This document shows positions 54,804-63,820 of a stretch of 64,000 nt of DNA, in pieces. A program made the translations under genes and the position numbers. Position 1 is the first letter of the stretch; every line of letters begins with the position of its first letter. The DNA lies in assembly GCF_023715405.1 (NCBI RefSeq), contig NZ_JAMBOC010000001.1, positions 248,001 through 312,000 on the forward strand, given 5' to 3'. Under the pieces are notes generated by a model that did not search any database, was not told the origin of the DNA, and saw only the letters and a list, made by a program, of their open reading frames with translations. The DNA is from Solibacillus isronensis. Lineage in GTDB: Bacteria > Bacillota > Bacilli > Bacillales_A > Planococcaceae.

Positions 54804-55721
54804 GTGCCACATTTTTCTAATAAAAAATTAATTGTCCTATTAGTAAGCGTGATTTTTCTAGTGGCATTGATTGGTTTCTCTTTACGTGATCGTCATAACG
54901 CAACATTACCCGAGAAAATTATTAAAGATACAGTTGGCTTTGCACAATCGCTTGTCGCAAAGCCGGCTAATTACATAACAGGTATTTTTAGCAATATTGA
55001 TTCGCTGTTAAATACGTATGAAGAGAACCAGCGCTTAAAGATGCGTCTAGAAGACTTTGCCGTCCTGAAGGCGGAAGTAAGTACATTAAAGGCCGAAAAT
55101 TCTTCATTGCGTGAACTCGCATCAATCGAGGAAAGTTTGCGTGATTTCGACCCAATTCAGGCGACGGTCATCGCGAGAAACCCTGATCAGTGGGAAGAAA
55201 AAATTATTTTAAATAAAGGGACTGCAGACGGTGTTGAAAAAAACATGGCTGTTATGACTTCGCGAGGGCTAGTTGGTAAAATTGTCATCGCAACACCTTA
55301 TACTTCAGAAGTGGAATTGCTTTATACGAATAATGAAAACTATCGTGTCTCTGCAGTAGTACATGATGAAAAGAATAGGGAAATTCATGGTTTAGTAGAA
55401 GGTTATGACGTTGAGCGTAACGAATTATTATTAAAGCGTATCGATTCCAAAGTTGACTTGAAAGAAGGCGGAAAAGTATTGTCTTCTGGACTAGGTGGAA
55501 TCTTCCCGAAAGGTATCTTAATCGGGGAGATTACAGAAGTAACAACTGATGATTTCGGTTTAACGAAAATGGCCTATGTCAAACCAGCAGCAGATTTTTC
55601 AATGATCGAACATGTTATTATTGCTAAGCGCAAAACAATTTCGGTAGATGGTTCTGACGGTGGCAGTACAAATGAAGATTTAGTAAACGGACCAGCCGAT
55701 GAAAATGAGGGGGATGAGTAA
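54804..55721 (+). CDS. mreC: Rod shape-determining protein MreC
   Basis: A 305-residue bitopic protein: one membrane helix at about 9-25, a coiled coil near 70-110 (NTYEENQRLKMRLEDFAVLK), then a double beta-barrel domain (IARNPDQWEEKIILNKGTAD, GGIFPKGILIGEI). It scaffolds the elongation machinery outside the membrane. GTG start with AAGGAGG upstream. Its stop overlaps the mreD ATG (TAATG). The last 25 residues are acidic and low-complexity. Confidence 0.94.
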   Translation: MPHFSNKKLIVLLVSVIFLVALIGFSLRDRHNATLPEKIIKDTVGFAQSLVAKPANYITGIFSNIDSLLNTYEENQRLKMRLEDFAVLKAEVSTLKAENSSLRELASIEESLRDFDPIQATVIARNPDQWEEKIILNKGTADGVEKNMAVMTSRGLVGKIVIATPYTSEVELLYTNNENYRVSAVVHDEKNREIHGLVEGYDVERNELLLKRIDSKVDLKEGGKVLSSGLGGIFPKGILIGEITEVTTDDFGLTKMAYVKPAADFSMIEHVIIAKRKTISVDGSDGGSTNEDLVNGPADENEGDE

Positions 55722-56239
55722 TGCTCGCTCGATTTTTAATTGGCTTCGTTGCTGTCTTGCTGTTTTTGCTTGAATCTGAATTTGCTGTATTCTCCCCATT
55801 GCAGTTGGGCGAAGGAATCTATTATTTGATTCCGCGTTTTTTAATTTTATATTTAATTTTTCTAGCCATTTATTACAGCCGAAAAAAAGCCATGATTTAT
55901 GGTCTTATTTTTGGACTTTGTTTTGATGTGTTTTATATTAATATTATTGGTCTTTATACGGTTTTATATCCCGCTATCTGCTATATTGCGGCATGGTGTG
56001 TAAAACGTGTTCATCCACATTTAGTATTTTCTACGATTTTGGCATTATTGCTAATGATTGTTTTCGAATTTGTTGTATATGAATTTTTCTATATGCTCCA
56101 ATTTACAACGATGGCGCTTCAGCCGTTTCTAGTGAATCGATTAGTTCCGACAACAATTGGTAATCTATTATTTTTGATAATGCTTGCATGGGCGTTTAAA
56201 TATTGTCTTAACGCTCGTGTATTTCAACGGGCACAATAG
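55721..56239 (+). CDS. mreD: Rod shape-determining protein MreD
   Basis: A 172-residue polytopic membrane protein with about five hydrophobic helices. The family is poorly conserved; the GLIFGLCFDVFYINIIGLYT motif near 63-82 and position after mreC are the evidence. ATG overlaps the mreC stop, so translation is coupled. Part of the elongasome membrane complex. Confidence 0.9.
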   Translation: MLARFLIGFVAVLLFLLESEFAVFSPLQLGEGIYYLIPRFLILYLIFLAIYYSRKKAMIYGLIFGLCFDVFYINIIGLYTVLYPAICYIAAWCVKRVHPHLVFSTILALLLMIVFEFVVYEFFYMLQFTTMALQPFLVNRLVPTTIGNLLFLIMLAWAFKYCLNARVFQRAQ

Positions 56240-56250
56240 CATTTTAAAAA

Positions 56251-56299
56251 AACGAAAAGAAACAAAACGGACCTATAATCCGATTGTTTTCTTTTCGTT
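56251..56299. repeat. Long hairpin between mreD and minC
   Basis: A 21-nt arm (56251-56271) pairs with 56279-56299 with few mismatches. On the plus strand it is followed by ATTATG rather than a T run; the T run is on the minus strand, where no gene converges. It may be an mRNA-stability or weak-terminator element separating mreBCD from minCD. Confidence 0.6.
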
Positions 56300-56330
56300 A
56301 TTATGTAGCGCGAGGTGACTTGAAAAAGCT

Positions 56331-56999
56331 ATGAAAAAACAACTTATCCATATTAAAGGAACAAAAGATGGGTTAGTTCTTCGTTTGGATGACCAATGTT
56401 CTTTTACCGAGTTGGTAGAAGAACTTGGAAAAAAAGTTACAGACGGCCATCTTGATGGTAAAATAGATGTACAATTGCACTTAGGAAAACGTTACTGTAC
56501 ACAAGAGCAAAAAGACCAGCTTACTGATATTGTGGAAGAACAGCAAAAACTATGTGTGAAAAAAATTCAAAGTGATGTCATTACATTAGAAGAAAGCCAT
56601 AAATTGCTTGAGACAAGTCGCTTTGAAACATATGTAGGTATTGTGCGTTCCGGACAAACGATTCGTGTAACGGGTGATATACTTGTGTTAGGTGATGTCA
56701 ATCCAAACGGACGTATTGAGGCAGGGGGTAATGTACATATTGCGGGTAAGTTAAAAGGCATTGTGCATGCAGGCATGGGTGGCAATGAACAAGCAATTGT
56801 ATCCGCGTCACATTTTGAACCAACACATATATTAATTGGGAATTATGTGGAAGTAATGACGAACGAGACGCAATATATACTAGACAATACCGATCAAATT
56901 TTTGCCTATCTTGGAGAAAATAATGTAATCGCATATGATAGAATCCAGGAAATAAGAAATGTACGACCGAATTTATCAACATTCAAAGGAGGAAGCTAA
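56331..56999 (+). CDS. minC: Septum site-determining protein MinC
   Basis: A 222-residue FtsZ-assembly inhibitor. An N-terminal alpha/beta domain (1-100) is followed by the C-terminal right-handed beta-helix with VRSGQTIRVTGDILVLGDVN, GGNVHIAGKLKGIVHAG and related turns near 107-170. It acts with MinD at the membrane to block division at the poles. GAGGTG lies 13 nt before the ATG, a longer spacing than usual. Its stop abuts the minD ATG. Confidence 0.94.
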   Translation: MKKQLIHIKGTKDGLVLRLDDQCSFTELVEELGKKVTDGHLDGKIDVQLHLGKRYCTQEQKDQLTDIVEEQQKLCVKKIQSDVITLEESHKLLETSRFETYVGIVRSGQTIRVTGDILVLGDVNPNGRIEAGGNVHIAGKLKGIVHAGMGGNEQAIVSASHFEPTHILIGNYVEVMTNETQYILDNTDQIFAYLGENNVIAYDRIQEIRNVRPNLSTFKGGS

Positions 57000-57884
57000 A
57001 TGAGTGATGAAGAATTATTATTCTCTAAGAATACTGATGAAACTGGAGCTCAAAAAGCTACCTTATATAAGGAAGGGGCCGCTAATGTGGGAGAAGCAAT
57101 CGTTATAACTTCAGGAAAAGGTGGAGTAGGGAAAACTACTACGACTGCAAACCTAGGAACGGCATTGGCACTTCAAGGAAAGAAAGTTTGTCTAGTCGAT
57201 ACGGATATCGGACTGCGTAATTTAGACGTTATATTAGGCTTGGAAAATCGAATCATTTATGATTTAGTGGACGTAATTGAAGGCCGCTGTAAAACGCATC
57301 AGGCATTAGTAAAGGACAAACGTGTAGATGAACGTCTATACTTGATGCCTGCTGCCCAAAATACAGACAAAAACGCCATCAATCCTGAACAGATGAAAGC
57401 TTTAATTGATGAGTTGAAGCGTGAGTTTGACTATATTTTAATTGATTGTCCGGCTGGTATTGAGCAAGGCTACCGCAATGCGGTCGCTGGTGCGGATCGT
57501 GCCATTGTTGTGACGACACCTGAAATTTCAGCAGTAAGAGATGCGGATAGAATTATCGGTTTGCTGGAGCAGGAGCCGATCGAACCGCCTAAACTTATTA
57601 TTAACCGAATCCGTAAAAGTTTGATGAACACCGGAGATGCGATGGATATCACAGAGGTAACTACTCATTTATCGATTGATTTATTGGGAATCATCGTTGA
57701 TAGTGAAGATGTTATCAGTTCATCCAATAAAGGTGAACCAATTGTCATGAATCCGAACAACAAAGCGTCATTGGGATACCGTAATATCGCACGCCGTATA
57801 TTAGGTGATTCTGTGCCGTTAATGTCCTTGGAAGATGATCAGCCAAAAGGCGTTTTCGCAAAAATAAAAGCATTATTTAAATAA
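57000..57884 (+). CDS. minD: Septum site-determining protein MinD, possibly N-terminally extended
   Basis: A ParA/MinD ATPase that recruits MinC to the membrane. Deviant Walker A SGKGGVGKTT, VDTDIGLRNLDVILGLENRI, the DCPAGIEQGYRNAV segment, and the C-terminal membrane-targeting helix (GVFAKIKALFK) are intact. Two starts are credible. ATG 57000 directly follows the minC stop with AAGGAGG 7 nt upstream and gives 294 residues, including about 30 hydrophilic N-terminal residues not seen in usual MinD. GTG 57087 has GGAAGGGG upstream and gives the usual N terminus GEAIVITSGKGG (265 residues). The longer form is annotated. Confidence 0.92.
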   Translation: MSDEELLFSKNTDETGAQKATLYKEGAANVGEAIVITSGKGGVGKTTTTANLGTALALQGKKVCLVDTDIGLRNLDVILGLENRIIYDLVDVIEGRCKTHQALVKDKRVDERLYLMPAAQNTDKNAINPEQMKALIDELKREFDYILIDCPAGIEQGYRNAVAGADRAIVVTTPEISAVRDADRIIGLLEQEPIEPPKLIINRIRKSLMNTGDAMDITEVTTHLSIDLLGIIVDSEDVISSSNKGEPIVMNPNNKASLGYRNIARRILGDSVPLMSLEDDQPKGVFAKIKALFK

Positions 57885-57890
57885 GAAGTA

Positions 57891-57933
57891 AGCTGTATGG
57901 GATAAAATCAATTATCCTTTACAGCTTTTTTTC
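57891..57933 (+). terminator. Rho-independent terminator of minCD
   Basis: AGCTGTATGGGATAA (57891-57905) pairs imperfectly with TTATCCTTTACAGCT (57912-57926), then a T run. Confidence 0.8.
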
Positions 57934-57995
57934 TATGTACAGGCATTCTTGAATTGTATTGTCGTTCCTGACATATACTAGTGCAAAAAGATTGG

Positions 57996-58544
57996 ATGGT
58001 GAGCTTGAAAAAATGGCAGTGGCTCATCGCGAGTATTGTCTTTGTTATTATTTATAGCTGTAATTATTATGGGGATATCGCTACAAAACGTGTCATTCAT
58101 TCCATTGTCTATAGTTCAGATGATTTAGTCATGATGCGAAAAGCGGTTGTGAATATGTTGTCTAATGAAGACCAGCAGCTCCCTGTTAGTGCAGATGTAT
58201 CGATTAGTCAATTACAGCTGTTTGAGACGATTGATCGTTTTAATGACGGATATTTACTCGTGTATGATGAACCTTTCGTATTAAATGCATTGTATGATGG
58301 ATTGATTGTGTTTACGGGCCATACAAAATATAACGGAAAAACGGTCTCGGTTGTTTATGATACAGGGGATACGGTTACATTTGGATTTGTGGACGACTTC
58401 TATGTATTACCATACACGACAGTAACAAAAGGAACTGTCGTCGCAACGAAAAAAAGCGGGGAACTCTACATTCAGATTGAACGTAACGGGGAAGTTTTAA
58501 ATATGGAAGAAACGATTCGCTGGCTAAAGGAACAGCCAATTTAG
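57996..58544 (+). CDS. spoIVFA: SpoIVFA-like protein, short, degenerate M23 domain
   Basis: A 182-residue protein with one N-terminal membrane helix (about 9-24) and a C-terminal beta domain that matches the M23/lysostaphin fold near 95-165 (LYDGLIVFTGHTKYNGKTVS, GTVVATKKSGELYIQIERNG). The zinc ligands of active M23 peptidases are not visible, as expected for SpoIVFA, which regulates SpoIVFB in the outer forespore membrane. The start is uncertain: ATG 57996, or TTG 58005 which has GGTGAG nearby. The next gene begins directly after its stop. Confidence 0.82.
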   Translation: MVSLKKWQWLIASIVFVIIYSCNYYGDIATKRVIHSIVYSSDDLVMMRKAVVNMLSNEDQQLPVSADVSISQLQLFETIDRFNDGYLLVYDEPFVLNALYDGLIVFTGHTKYNGKTVSVVYDTGDTVTFGFVDDFYVLPYTTVTKGTVVATKKSGELYIQIERNGEVLNMEETIRWLKEQPI

Positions 58545-59156
58545 ATGAAAGTCACGATTCATCCATTATTTTTGTTACTGCTCTTATCAATTGTTTTATA
58601 TGGTGATATTGCTTTATACAGTATTATTATTGTTTCGCTATTATTTCATGAATTAGGTCATTTTATCGCTGCAAAGCTAGTCGGAGCCAAAATAACGCAA
58701 TGTAAAATTGTTCCGTATGGCGGGGAGATGACGATTAAGGATGAATTGCAGTTATCCTATCAGCAGCTGATCATTATCGCTATTGGTGGACCGGTTGCAA
58801 CATGTGTGGGGATTTTTATCAGTTTATTTCTGCCTGATATGCTGAGTGCGAGGTTAATAGAGGTGCAGTTATTTATTTTAGCTATTAATCTTATTCCTAT
58901 TTGGCCCCTTGATGGTGGAAGAATAGTTTGTTTCAGCATTTTGAAACGGCGGCCGTTTTCTAAAATTTTCGAATTTTATTTAACGGCTTCTTTTTATTTA
59001 CTTACGGTAACAATTATCGTACTATTATATTTATTGCCGCAAACTTTATCTTTAGCAATTATAAGTCTCTTTTTATGGAGCAAAGTAATTGGAGATTGGA
59101 AATATCGAAAATACCGTGCTGCTTTTGAAAAAATAGTAATGAAGCGGTTGACTTGA
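58545..59156 (+). CDS. spoIVFB: SpoIVFB-like site-2 protease, short form
   Basis: A 203-residue intramembrane metalloprotease of family M50 that cleaves pro-sigma-K in the mother cell. The zinc motif HELGH lies near 42-46 in SLLFHELGHFIAAK, and the third ligand is in NLIPIWPLDGGRI near 115-127. Several hydrophobic helices follow. Bacillus subtilis SpoIVFB is 288 residues with a C-terminal CBS-type domain; that domain is absent here. ATG abuts the spoIVFA stop. The rplU promoter starts inside its last codons. Confidence 0.9.
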   Translation: MKVTIHPLFLLLLLSIVLYGDIALYSIIIVSLLFHELGHFIAAKLVGAKITQCKIVPYGGEMTIKDELQLSYQQLIIIAIGGPVATCVGIFISLFLPDMLSARLIEVQLFILAINLIPIWPLDGGRIVCFSILKRRPFSKIFEFYLTASFYLLTVTIIVLLYLLPQTLSLAIISLFLWSKVIGDWKYRKYRAAFEKIVMKRLT

Positions 59157-59176
59157 TAATTTCGGTGTGGTAGTAT
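59148..59176 (+). promoter_or_regulatory. Sigma-A promoter of the rplU-prp-rpmA transcript
   Basis: TTGACT (59148-59153), a 17-nt spacer and TAGTAT (59171-59176). It overlaps the 3' end of spoIVFB. Confidence 0.75.
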
Positions 59177-59189
59177 TTTAATGTTATTG

Positions 59190-59290
59190 TTTGTAGCACC
59201 CGTGCTACTGCAACCGCGCTGAACAGGTTTAAGTACCTTTATAGGTCACCTGCAATTCCGGGCGAGTCTGAGTCTAAGAGGAGGTGCATT
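59190..59290 (+). ncRNA. Ribosomal protein L21 leader
   Basis: The 5' leader of rplU holds a GTAGCA/TGCTAC hairpin, then AGGTTTAAGTACCT and AGGTCACCT pairings and a GTCTGAGTCTAAGAGGAGG end. This layout and sequence match the Firmicute L21 leader family, thought to feed back on L21/L27 expression. The exact fold was not computed. Confidence 0.8.
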
Positions 59291-59293
59291 TTA

Positions 59294-59602
59294 ATGTACG
59301 CAATTATCGAAACTGGTGGTAAACAAATCAAAGTTGAAGCAGGTCAAGAAATCTATGTTGAAAAACTAGGTGTGGCTGCTGACGAAATCGTTACTTTTGA
59401 CAAAGTTTTATTCGTAGGTGGAGAAACAGTTAAAGTTGGAGCTCCAACAGTTGCTGGCGCTACTGTAACAGCGAAAGTTGTTAAAGAAGGTAAGCAAAAG
59501 AAAATTACTGTTTTCAAACTTAAAGCGAAAAAGAACTACCGTCGTAAGCAAGGTCACCGTCAACCATATACAAAATTAGTAGTTGAAACTATCAACGCTT
59601 AA
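59294..59602 (+). CDS. rplU: 50S ribosomal protein L21
   Basis: A 102-residue ribosomal protein. [20 protein letters not shown] at the N terminus and [19 protein letters not shown] near the C terminus, which contacts 23S rRNA, are diagnostic. Codon use is strongly biased, as in other ribosomal genes. First gene of rplU-prp-rpmA, behind the L21 leader. Confidence 0.97.
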   Translation: MYAIIETGGKQIKVEAGQEIYVEKLGVAADEIVTFDKVLFVGGETVKVGAPTVAGATVTAKVVKEGKQKKITVFKLKAKKNYRRKQGHRQPYTKLVVETINA

Positions 59603-59618
59603 TAAGTAGGTGACGGAC

Positions 59619-60270
<652 letters not shown>

Positions 60271-60281
60271 TTCTTGCAATG

Positions 60282-60313
60282 AAAGGACTGCATTTATTGC
60301 AGTCCTTTTTTTA
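60282..60313 (+). terminator. Rho-independent terminator of rplU-prp-rpmA
   Basis: An 11-bp perfect stem (AAAGGACTGCA 60282-60292, TGCAGTCCTTT 60298-60308) with a T tract. The following 158 bp to spo0B shows no clear promoter beyond a TATACT at 60438-60443. Confidence 0.88.
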
Positions 60314-60471
60314 AGTTTTTACTCAAATTCATAGTTGAGTGCAGAGATGCCTTTATGGAAATGGATGATTGAAATTTTCTTAAGTATTGAATATGTATGA
60401 GTATGAAGTATGGAAGGAAAATAGATGAAATACTTGTTATACTAATAATATTGGAATACGGAGTGTGTGAA

Positions 60472-60987
60472 ATGACCGTTTCAAAATTAACTGTAAGTGA
60501 AGCATTGCGCTTTGCAAATCATGATTATTTGAATCAGCTTCATTTGATCCAGATGAACTTAGATTTAGGACGAGTGGACGAGGCAAAAAAGGTGATTTTT
60601 GACCAGTCTGAACATTGTAAAATACTTTCGAACATCAATCGACTTCAATTAACGAAAACAGTTGAATGGCTTCATACCCTATGTTGGCGTTATCCGGCTT
60701 TACAGCTAAACATGACAAGTGATGTAAGTACACCAATACAAAGCAAGTACGATGAAGCGATTGTTCAATACTTGGAAAACACAATTATTCATGTTTACGA
60801 CAAGCTTGATCCATATGAAGAGCATCAATTACTGTTAAACATCGAAACATATGAAGATAAATGGAATATTTCATTTCATTTAAAGGGAAAATGGGAACAG
60901 ACGCCATTTTCAATAGAACAGAATATTTTTAATGTGGAAACATATGAACAAACGAATACAAGTTGGAAATATGTTCTTCACATATGA
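60472..60987 (+). CDS. spo0B: Sporulation phosphotransferase Spo0B
   Basis: A 171-residue phosphorelay protein passing phosphate from Spo0F to Spo0A. The phosphorylated His is in the RFANHDYLNQLHLIQMNL helix near 15-32, matching the Spo0B helical-hairpin motif, and a degenerate ATPase-like C-terminal domain follows. GGAG 8 nt before ATG 60472 supports this start; the longer in-frame version lacks a ribosome site. Position between rpmA and obg is conserved in Bacillus. The obg start lies 12 bp after its stop. Confidence 0.9.
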   Translation: MTVSKLTVSEALRFANHDYLNQLHLIQMNLDLGRVDEAKKVIFDQSEHCKILSNINRLQLTKTVEWLHTLCWRYPALQLNMTSDVSTPIQSKYDEAIVQYLENTIIHVYDKLDPYEEHQLLLNIETYEDKWNISFHLKGKWEQTPFSIEQNIFNVETYEQTNTSWKYVLHI

Positions 60988-60999
60988 GGAGTGAAAGAA

Positions 61000-62289
61000 A
61001 TGTTTGTCGATCACGTAAAGATTTATGTTAAAGGTGGAGACGGCGGGGATGGAATGGTCGCCTTCCGTCGTGAAAAGTATGTACCAAATGGTGGCCCAGC
61101 AGGTGGAGACGGAGCACGTGGCGGTAACGTTATTTTTGAAGTAGAAGAAGGTTTACGTACGTTAATGGATTTCCGTTACAAACGTCACTTCAAAGCTGAA
61201 CGTGGAGAGCACGGAATGAGTAAAGGGATGCACGGTCGTCGTGCAGAAGATTTAATCGTTAAAGTGCCACCGGGAACAGTTGTAATGAATGCTGAAACAA
61301 AAACAGTCATTGCCGATTTAGTTGAACATGGCCAACAAGCAATTATTGCTAAAGCAGGCCGTGGCGGACGCGGTAACTGCCGTTTTGCGACACCTTCTAA
61401 CCCTGCACCGGAATTAGCCGAAAAAGGCGAGCCAGGTCAGGAACTGGAAGTAATTTTAGAATTAAAAGTATTGGCGGATGTTGGATTAGTTGGTTTCCCT
61501 TCAGTAGGTAAATCAACATTACTATCTGTTGTTTCTTCTGCAAAACCTAAAATCGGCGCATATCACTTTACAACGATAGTACCGAACTTAGGTATGGTGG
61601 AAACTGATGATGGCCGTTCATTCGCAATGGCAGATTTACCTGGTCTAATCGAAGGCGCACACCAAGGTGTCGGATTAGGGATGCAGTTCCTGCGTCACAT
61701 TGAGCGTACACGTGTCATCGTACACGTAATCGATATGTCCGGTATGGAAGGCCGCAAACCTTATGATGATTATGTAACAATCAACAACGAGCTTGAACAA
61801 TATAATTTACGATTACTTGAGCGTCCTCAAATTATCGTTGCGAACAAAATGGATATGCCGAATGCGGAAGAAAACTTGGAAGAGTTTAAAAAGAAAGTAG
61901 GAGAGGATGTAAAAATCTTCCCTGTTTCAGCAGTTTCACGTCAAGGGTTAAAGCCATTACTATTTGAAATTGCGGATCTTTTAGAAGTGACACCGGAGTT
62001 CTTATTACATGATGTTCTTGAAGAAGAGTCGGATGCAGTCGTAATGTACAAGCATGAAGGTCAAGGCGGCGACTTCGAAATTTCACGTGATGATGATGGT
62101 GCATATGTTCTATCAGGTTACACAATCGAACGCCTGTTCAAAATGACAGACTTCAGCCGTGAAGATGGTATTCGACGCTTTGCTCGCCAGTTGCGTGCGA
62201 TGGGTGTCGATGAAGAGTTACGTAAACGCGGTGCTCAAAATGGCGATACTGTACGTTTAATGGAATTCGAATTTGACTTTGTCGACTAA
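61000..62289 (+). CDS. obgE: GTPase ObgE/CgtA
   Basis: A 429-residue essential GTPase for 50S assembly and stress signalling. The Gly-rich Obg domain covers 1-158 ([20 protein letters not shown]), G1 GFPSVGKST is near 165, G3 DLPGLIEG near 212, G4 NKMD near 282, and the C-terminal OCT domain follows. GAGGAG 8 nt before ATG 61000 supports the start. Co-transcribed with spo0B, as in Bacillus, where Obg is needed for Spo0A activation. Confidence 0.96.
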   Translation: MFVDHVKIYVKGGDGGDGMVAFRREKYVPNGGPAGGDGARGGNVIFEVEEGLRTLMDFRYKRHFKAERGEHGMSKGMHGRRAEDLIVKVPPGTVVMNAETKTVIADLVEHGQQAIIAKAGRGGRGNCRFATPSNPAPELAEKGEPGQELEVILELKVLADVGLVGFPSVGKSTLLSVVSSAKPKIGAYHFTTIVPNLGMVETDDGRSFAMADLPGLIEGAHQGVGLGMQFLRHIERTRVIVHVIDMSGMEGRKPYDDYVTINNELEQYNLRLLERPQIIVANKMDMPNAEENLEEFKKKVGEDVKIFPVSAVSRQGLKPLLFEIADLLEVTPEFLLHDVLEEESDAVVMYKHEGQGGDFEISRDDDGAYVLSGYTIERLFKMTDFSREDGIRRFARQLRAMGVDEELRKRGAQNGDTVRLMEFEFDFVD

Positions 62290-62306
62290 TTAAGTGGGGG
62301 ATGACG

Positions 62307-62762
62307 ATGAAAAACGTAGCAAATCAGCGATATTATTTAGTGCGTGAAGATGTCCTGACAGATGCGATGCAAAAAACATTGGAAGCAAAACAATTATTGC
62401 AAAAAGGATCTGTTTCATCCATTTGGGATGCGGTAAAAGAAGTGGATTTATCTCGCAGCGCATTTTATAAATATCGGGATGCAGTTTTTCCTTTCCATTC
62501 GATTGTGCAAGAGCGTATTTTAACGGTTTTCATTCAATTGCAAGATCGAAAAGGTACACTTGCCAAATTACTCGAAACTGTATCTGATGCCCATTGCAAT
62601 GTACTGACGATTCACCAGACGATTCCCATTCAAGGACGTGCCAATGTGACGCTTTCTTTAGATGTGACAAGCATGTCTTATGAGCTGGATGAACTTATTC
62701 GCAGCTTAAATCAACTTGAATTTATCGAATCTGCTGAAGTAATCAGTTCAGGCGCATTTTAA
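62307..62762 (+). CDS. pheB: ACT domain protein PheB
   Basis: A 151-residue protein with a helical N terminus (AMQKTLEAKQLLQKGSVSSI) and a C-terminal ACT domain near 75-145 (VFIQLQDRKGTLAKLLETVS). ACT domains bind amino acids. It is conserved next to pheA in Bacillus and thought to act in aromatic amino-acid control; mechanism unknown. ATG 62307 has GGGGG 6 nt upstream, while the in-frame ATG six bases earlier is too close to it. Confidence 0.88.
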   Translation: MKNVANQRYYLVREDVLTDAMQKTLEAKQLLQKGSVSSIWDAVKEVDLSRSAFYKYRDAVFPFHSIVQERILTVFIQLQDRKGTLAKLLETVSDAHCNVLTIHQTIPIQGRANVTLSLDVTSMSYELDELIRSLNQLEFIESAEVISSGAF

Positions 62763-62842
62763 CTATTCTTCAAAGCGCGATGTTGCTTGTAGGGAAAAGT
62801 GAGATGTCCCTGTGCAATTCCATCAGAATATAATTAAATAAA

Positions 62843-62887
62843 AATTGCTGTCCAATAGGTTTTAGGGCATATTGGACAGCTTTTCTT
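62843..62887 (+). terminator. Rho-independent terminator of the spo0B-obgE-pheB group
   Basis: An 11-bp perfect stem (GCTGTCCAATA 62847-62857, TATTGGACAGC 62870-62880) with TTTTCTT after it. Confidence 0.85.
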
Positions 62888-62937
62888 ATAGGATGAATTT
62901 CCAGAAAATTTAGAACTTATAATCGAGGTGCTTATTA

Positions 62938-63810
62938 ATGTCAGAAAAAAATTGGGAAAAAAGAGTTGCTTACCTAGGTCCGGAAGCATCATTTACATAT
63001 TTGGCGACAAAGGGATTGTTCCCGCATGATTGGCATATCCCGTACAAATCCATCCCGGAATGCATTGAAGCTGTATCTGAGGGGAAAGTCGAACTGGCGG
63101 TTGTCCCTGTAGAAAATGCGCTGGAAGGTTCTGTCCCACTGACAATTGACTATTTGTATCATGAATCCGAGCTTTTCGTTACAGCAGAAGTCATGTCGAA
63201 AATCCAGCAACATTTATTAGTAAATAAAAAATTCGCAGAAAGTAACGAGGCAATCGAGGAGATTTATTCACATCCGCATGCTTTGGCACAGTGTCATAAA
63301 TATCTATATTACAATCATGGTGATGTAAGACAGACATCGTATTCTTCAACAGCTGCCGCAGCTGAACTTGTTTCCCGTACGGAAGACCGATGTATCGCTG
63401 CTGTCGCGAACTTTTCTGCCGCTGAGAAATATAATTTACATATACTCGAACATAATATCCATGATTTCCATTTTAATCATACGCGCTTCTTCGTTTTATC
63501 GAAGCAAAATATAAAGCATGGTTTAGTACCGTTGCAGGCACAGCCGAAAACAACATTTATGCTTACATTACCTACAGATGTGTCTGGTGCGCTTCATCAA
63601 GTACTTTCGGTATTTGCATGGCGTAAACTGAACTTGAGCAAAATTGAATCACGACCACTGAAAACAGGACTCGGGAATTATTTCTTCATAACTGATATAC
63701 TAGCAGATGAAGAGGAACCGATGATGAAAGGCGCTATGGCAGAATTGATTGCGCTAGGCTGCAAAGTAAAATCACTCGGGACATATTATACATATGCCAC
63801 TCCGGAATGA
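62938..63810 (+). CDS. pheA: Prephenate dehydratase
   Basis: A 290-residue enzyme converting prephenate to phenylpyruvate in phenylalanine synthesis. VAYLGPEASFTYLA near 10-23, VPVENALEGSV near 57-67, and the catalytic NHTRFFVLS near 179-187 are diagnostic. The C-terminal ACT regulatory domain has GALHQVLSVFAWRKLNLSKI and ESRP, which binds phenylalanine for feedback inhibition. GAGGTGC precedes the ATG. It stands after the terminator that closes pheB. Confidence 0.95.
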   Translation: MSEKNWEKRVAYLGPEASFTYLATKGLFPHDWHIPYKSIPECIEAVSEGKVELAVVPVENALEGSVPLTIDYLYHESELFVTAEVMSKIQQHLLVNKKFAESNEAIEEIYSHPHALAQCHKYLYYNHGDVRQTSYSSTAAAAELVSRTEDRCIAAVANFSAAEKYNLHILEHNIHDFHFNHTRFFVLSKQNIKHGLVPLQAQPKTTFMLTLPTDVSGALHQVLSVFAWRKLNLSKIESRPLKTGLGNYFFITDILADEEEPMMKGAMAELIALGCKVKSLGTYYTYATPE

Positions 63811-63820
63811 GGTGAAAAGC

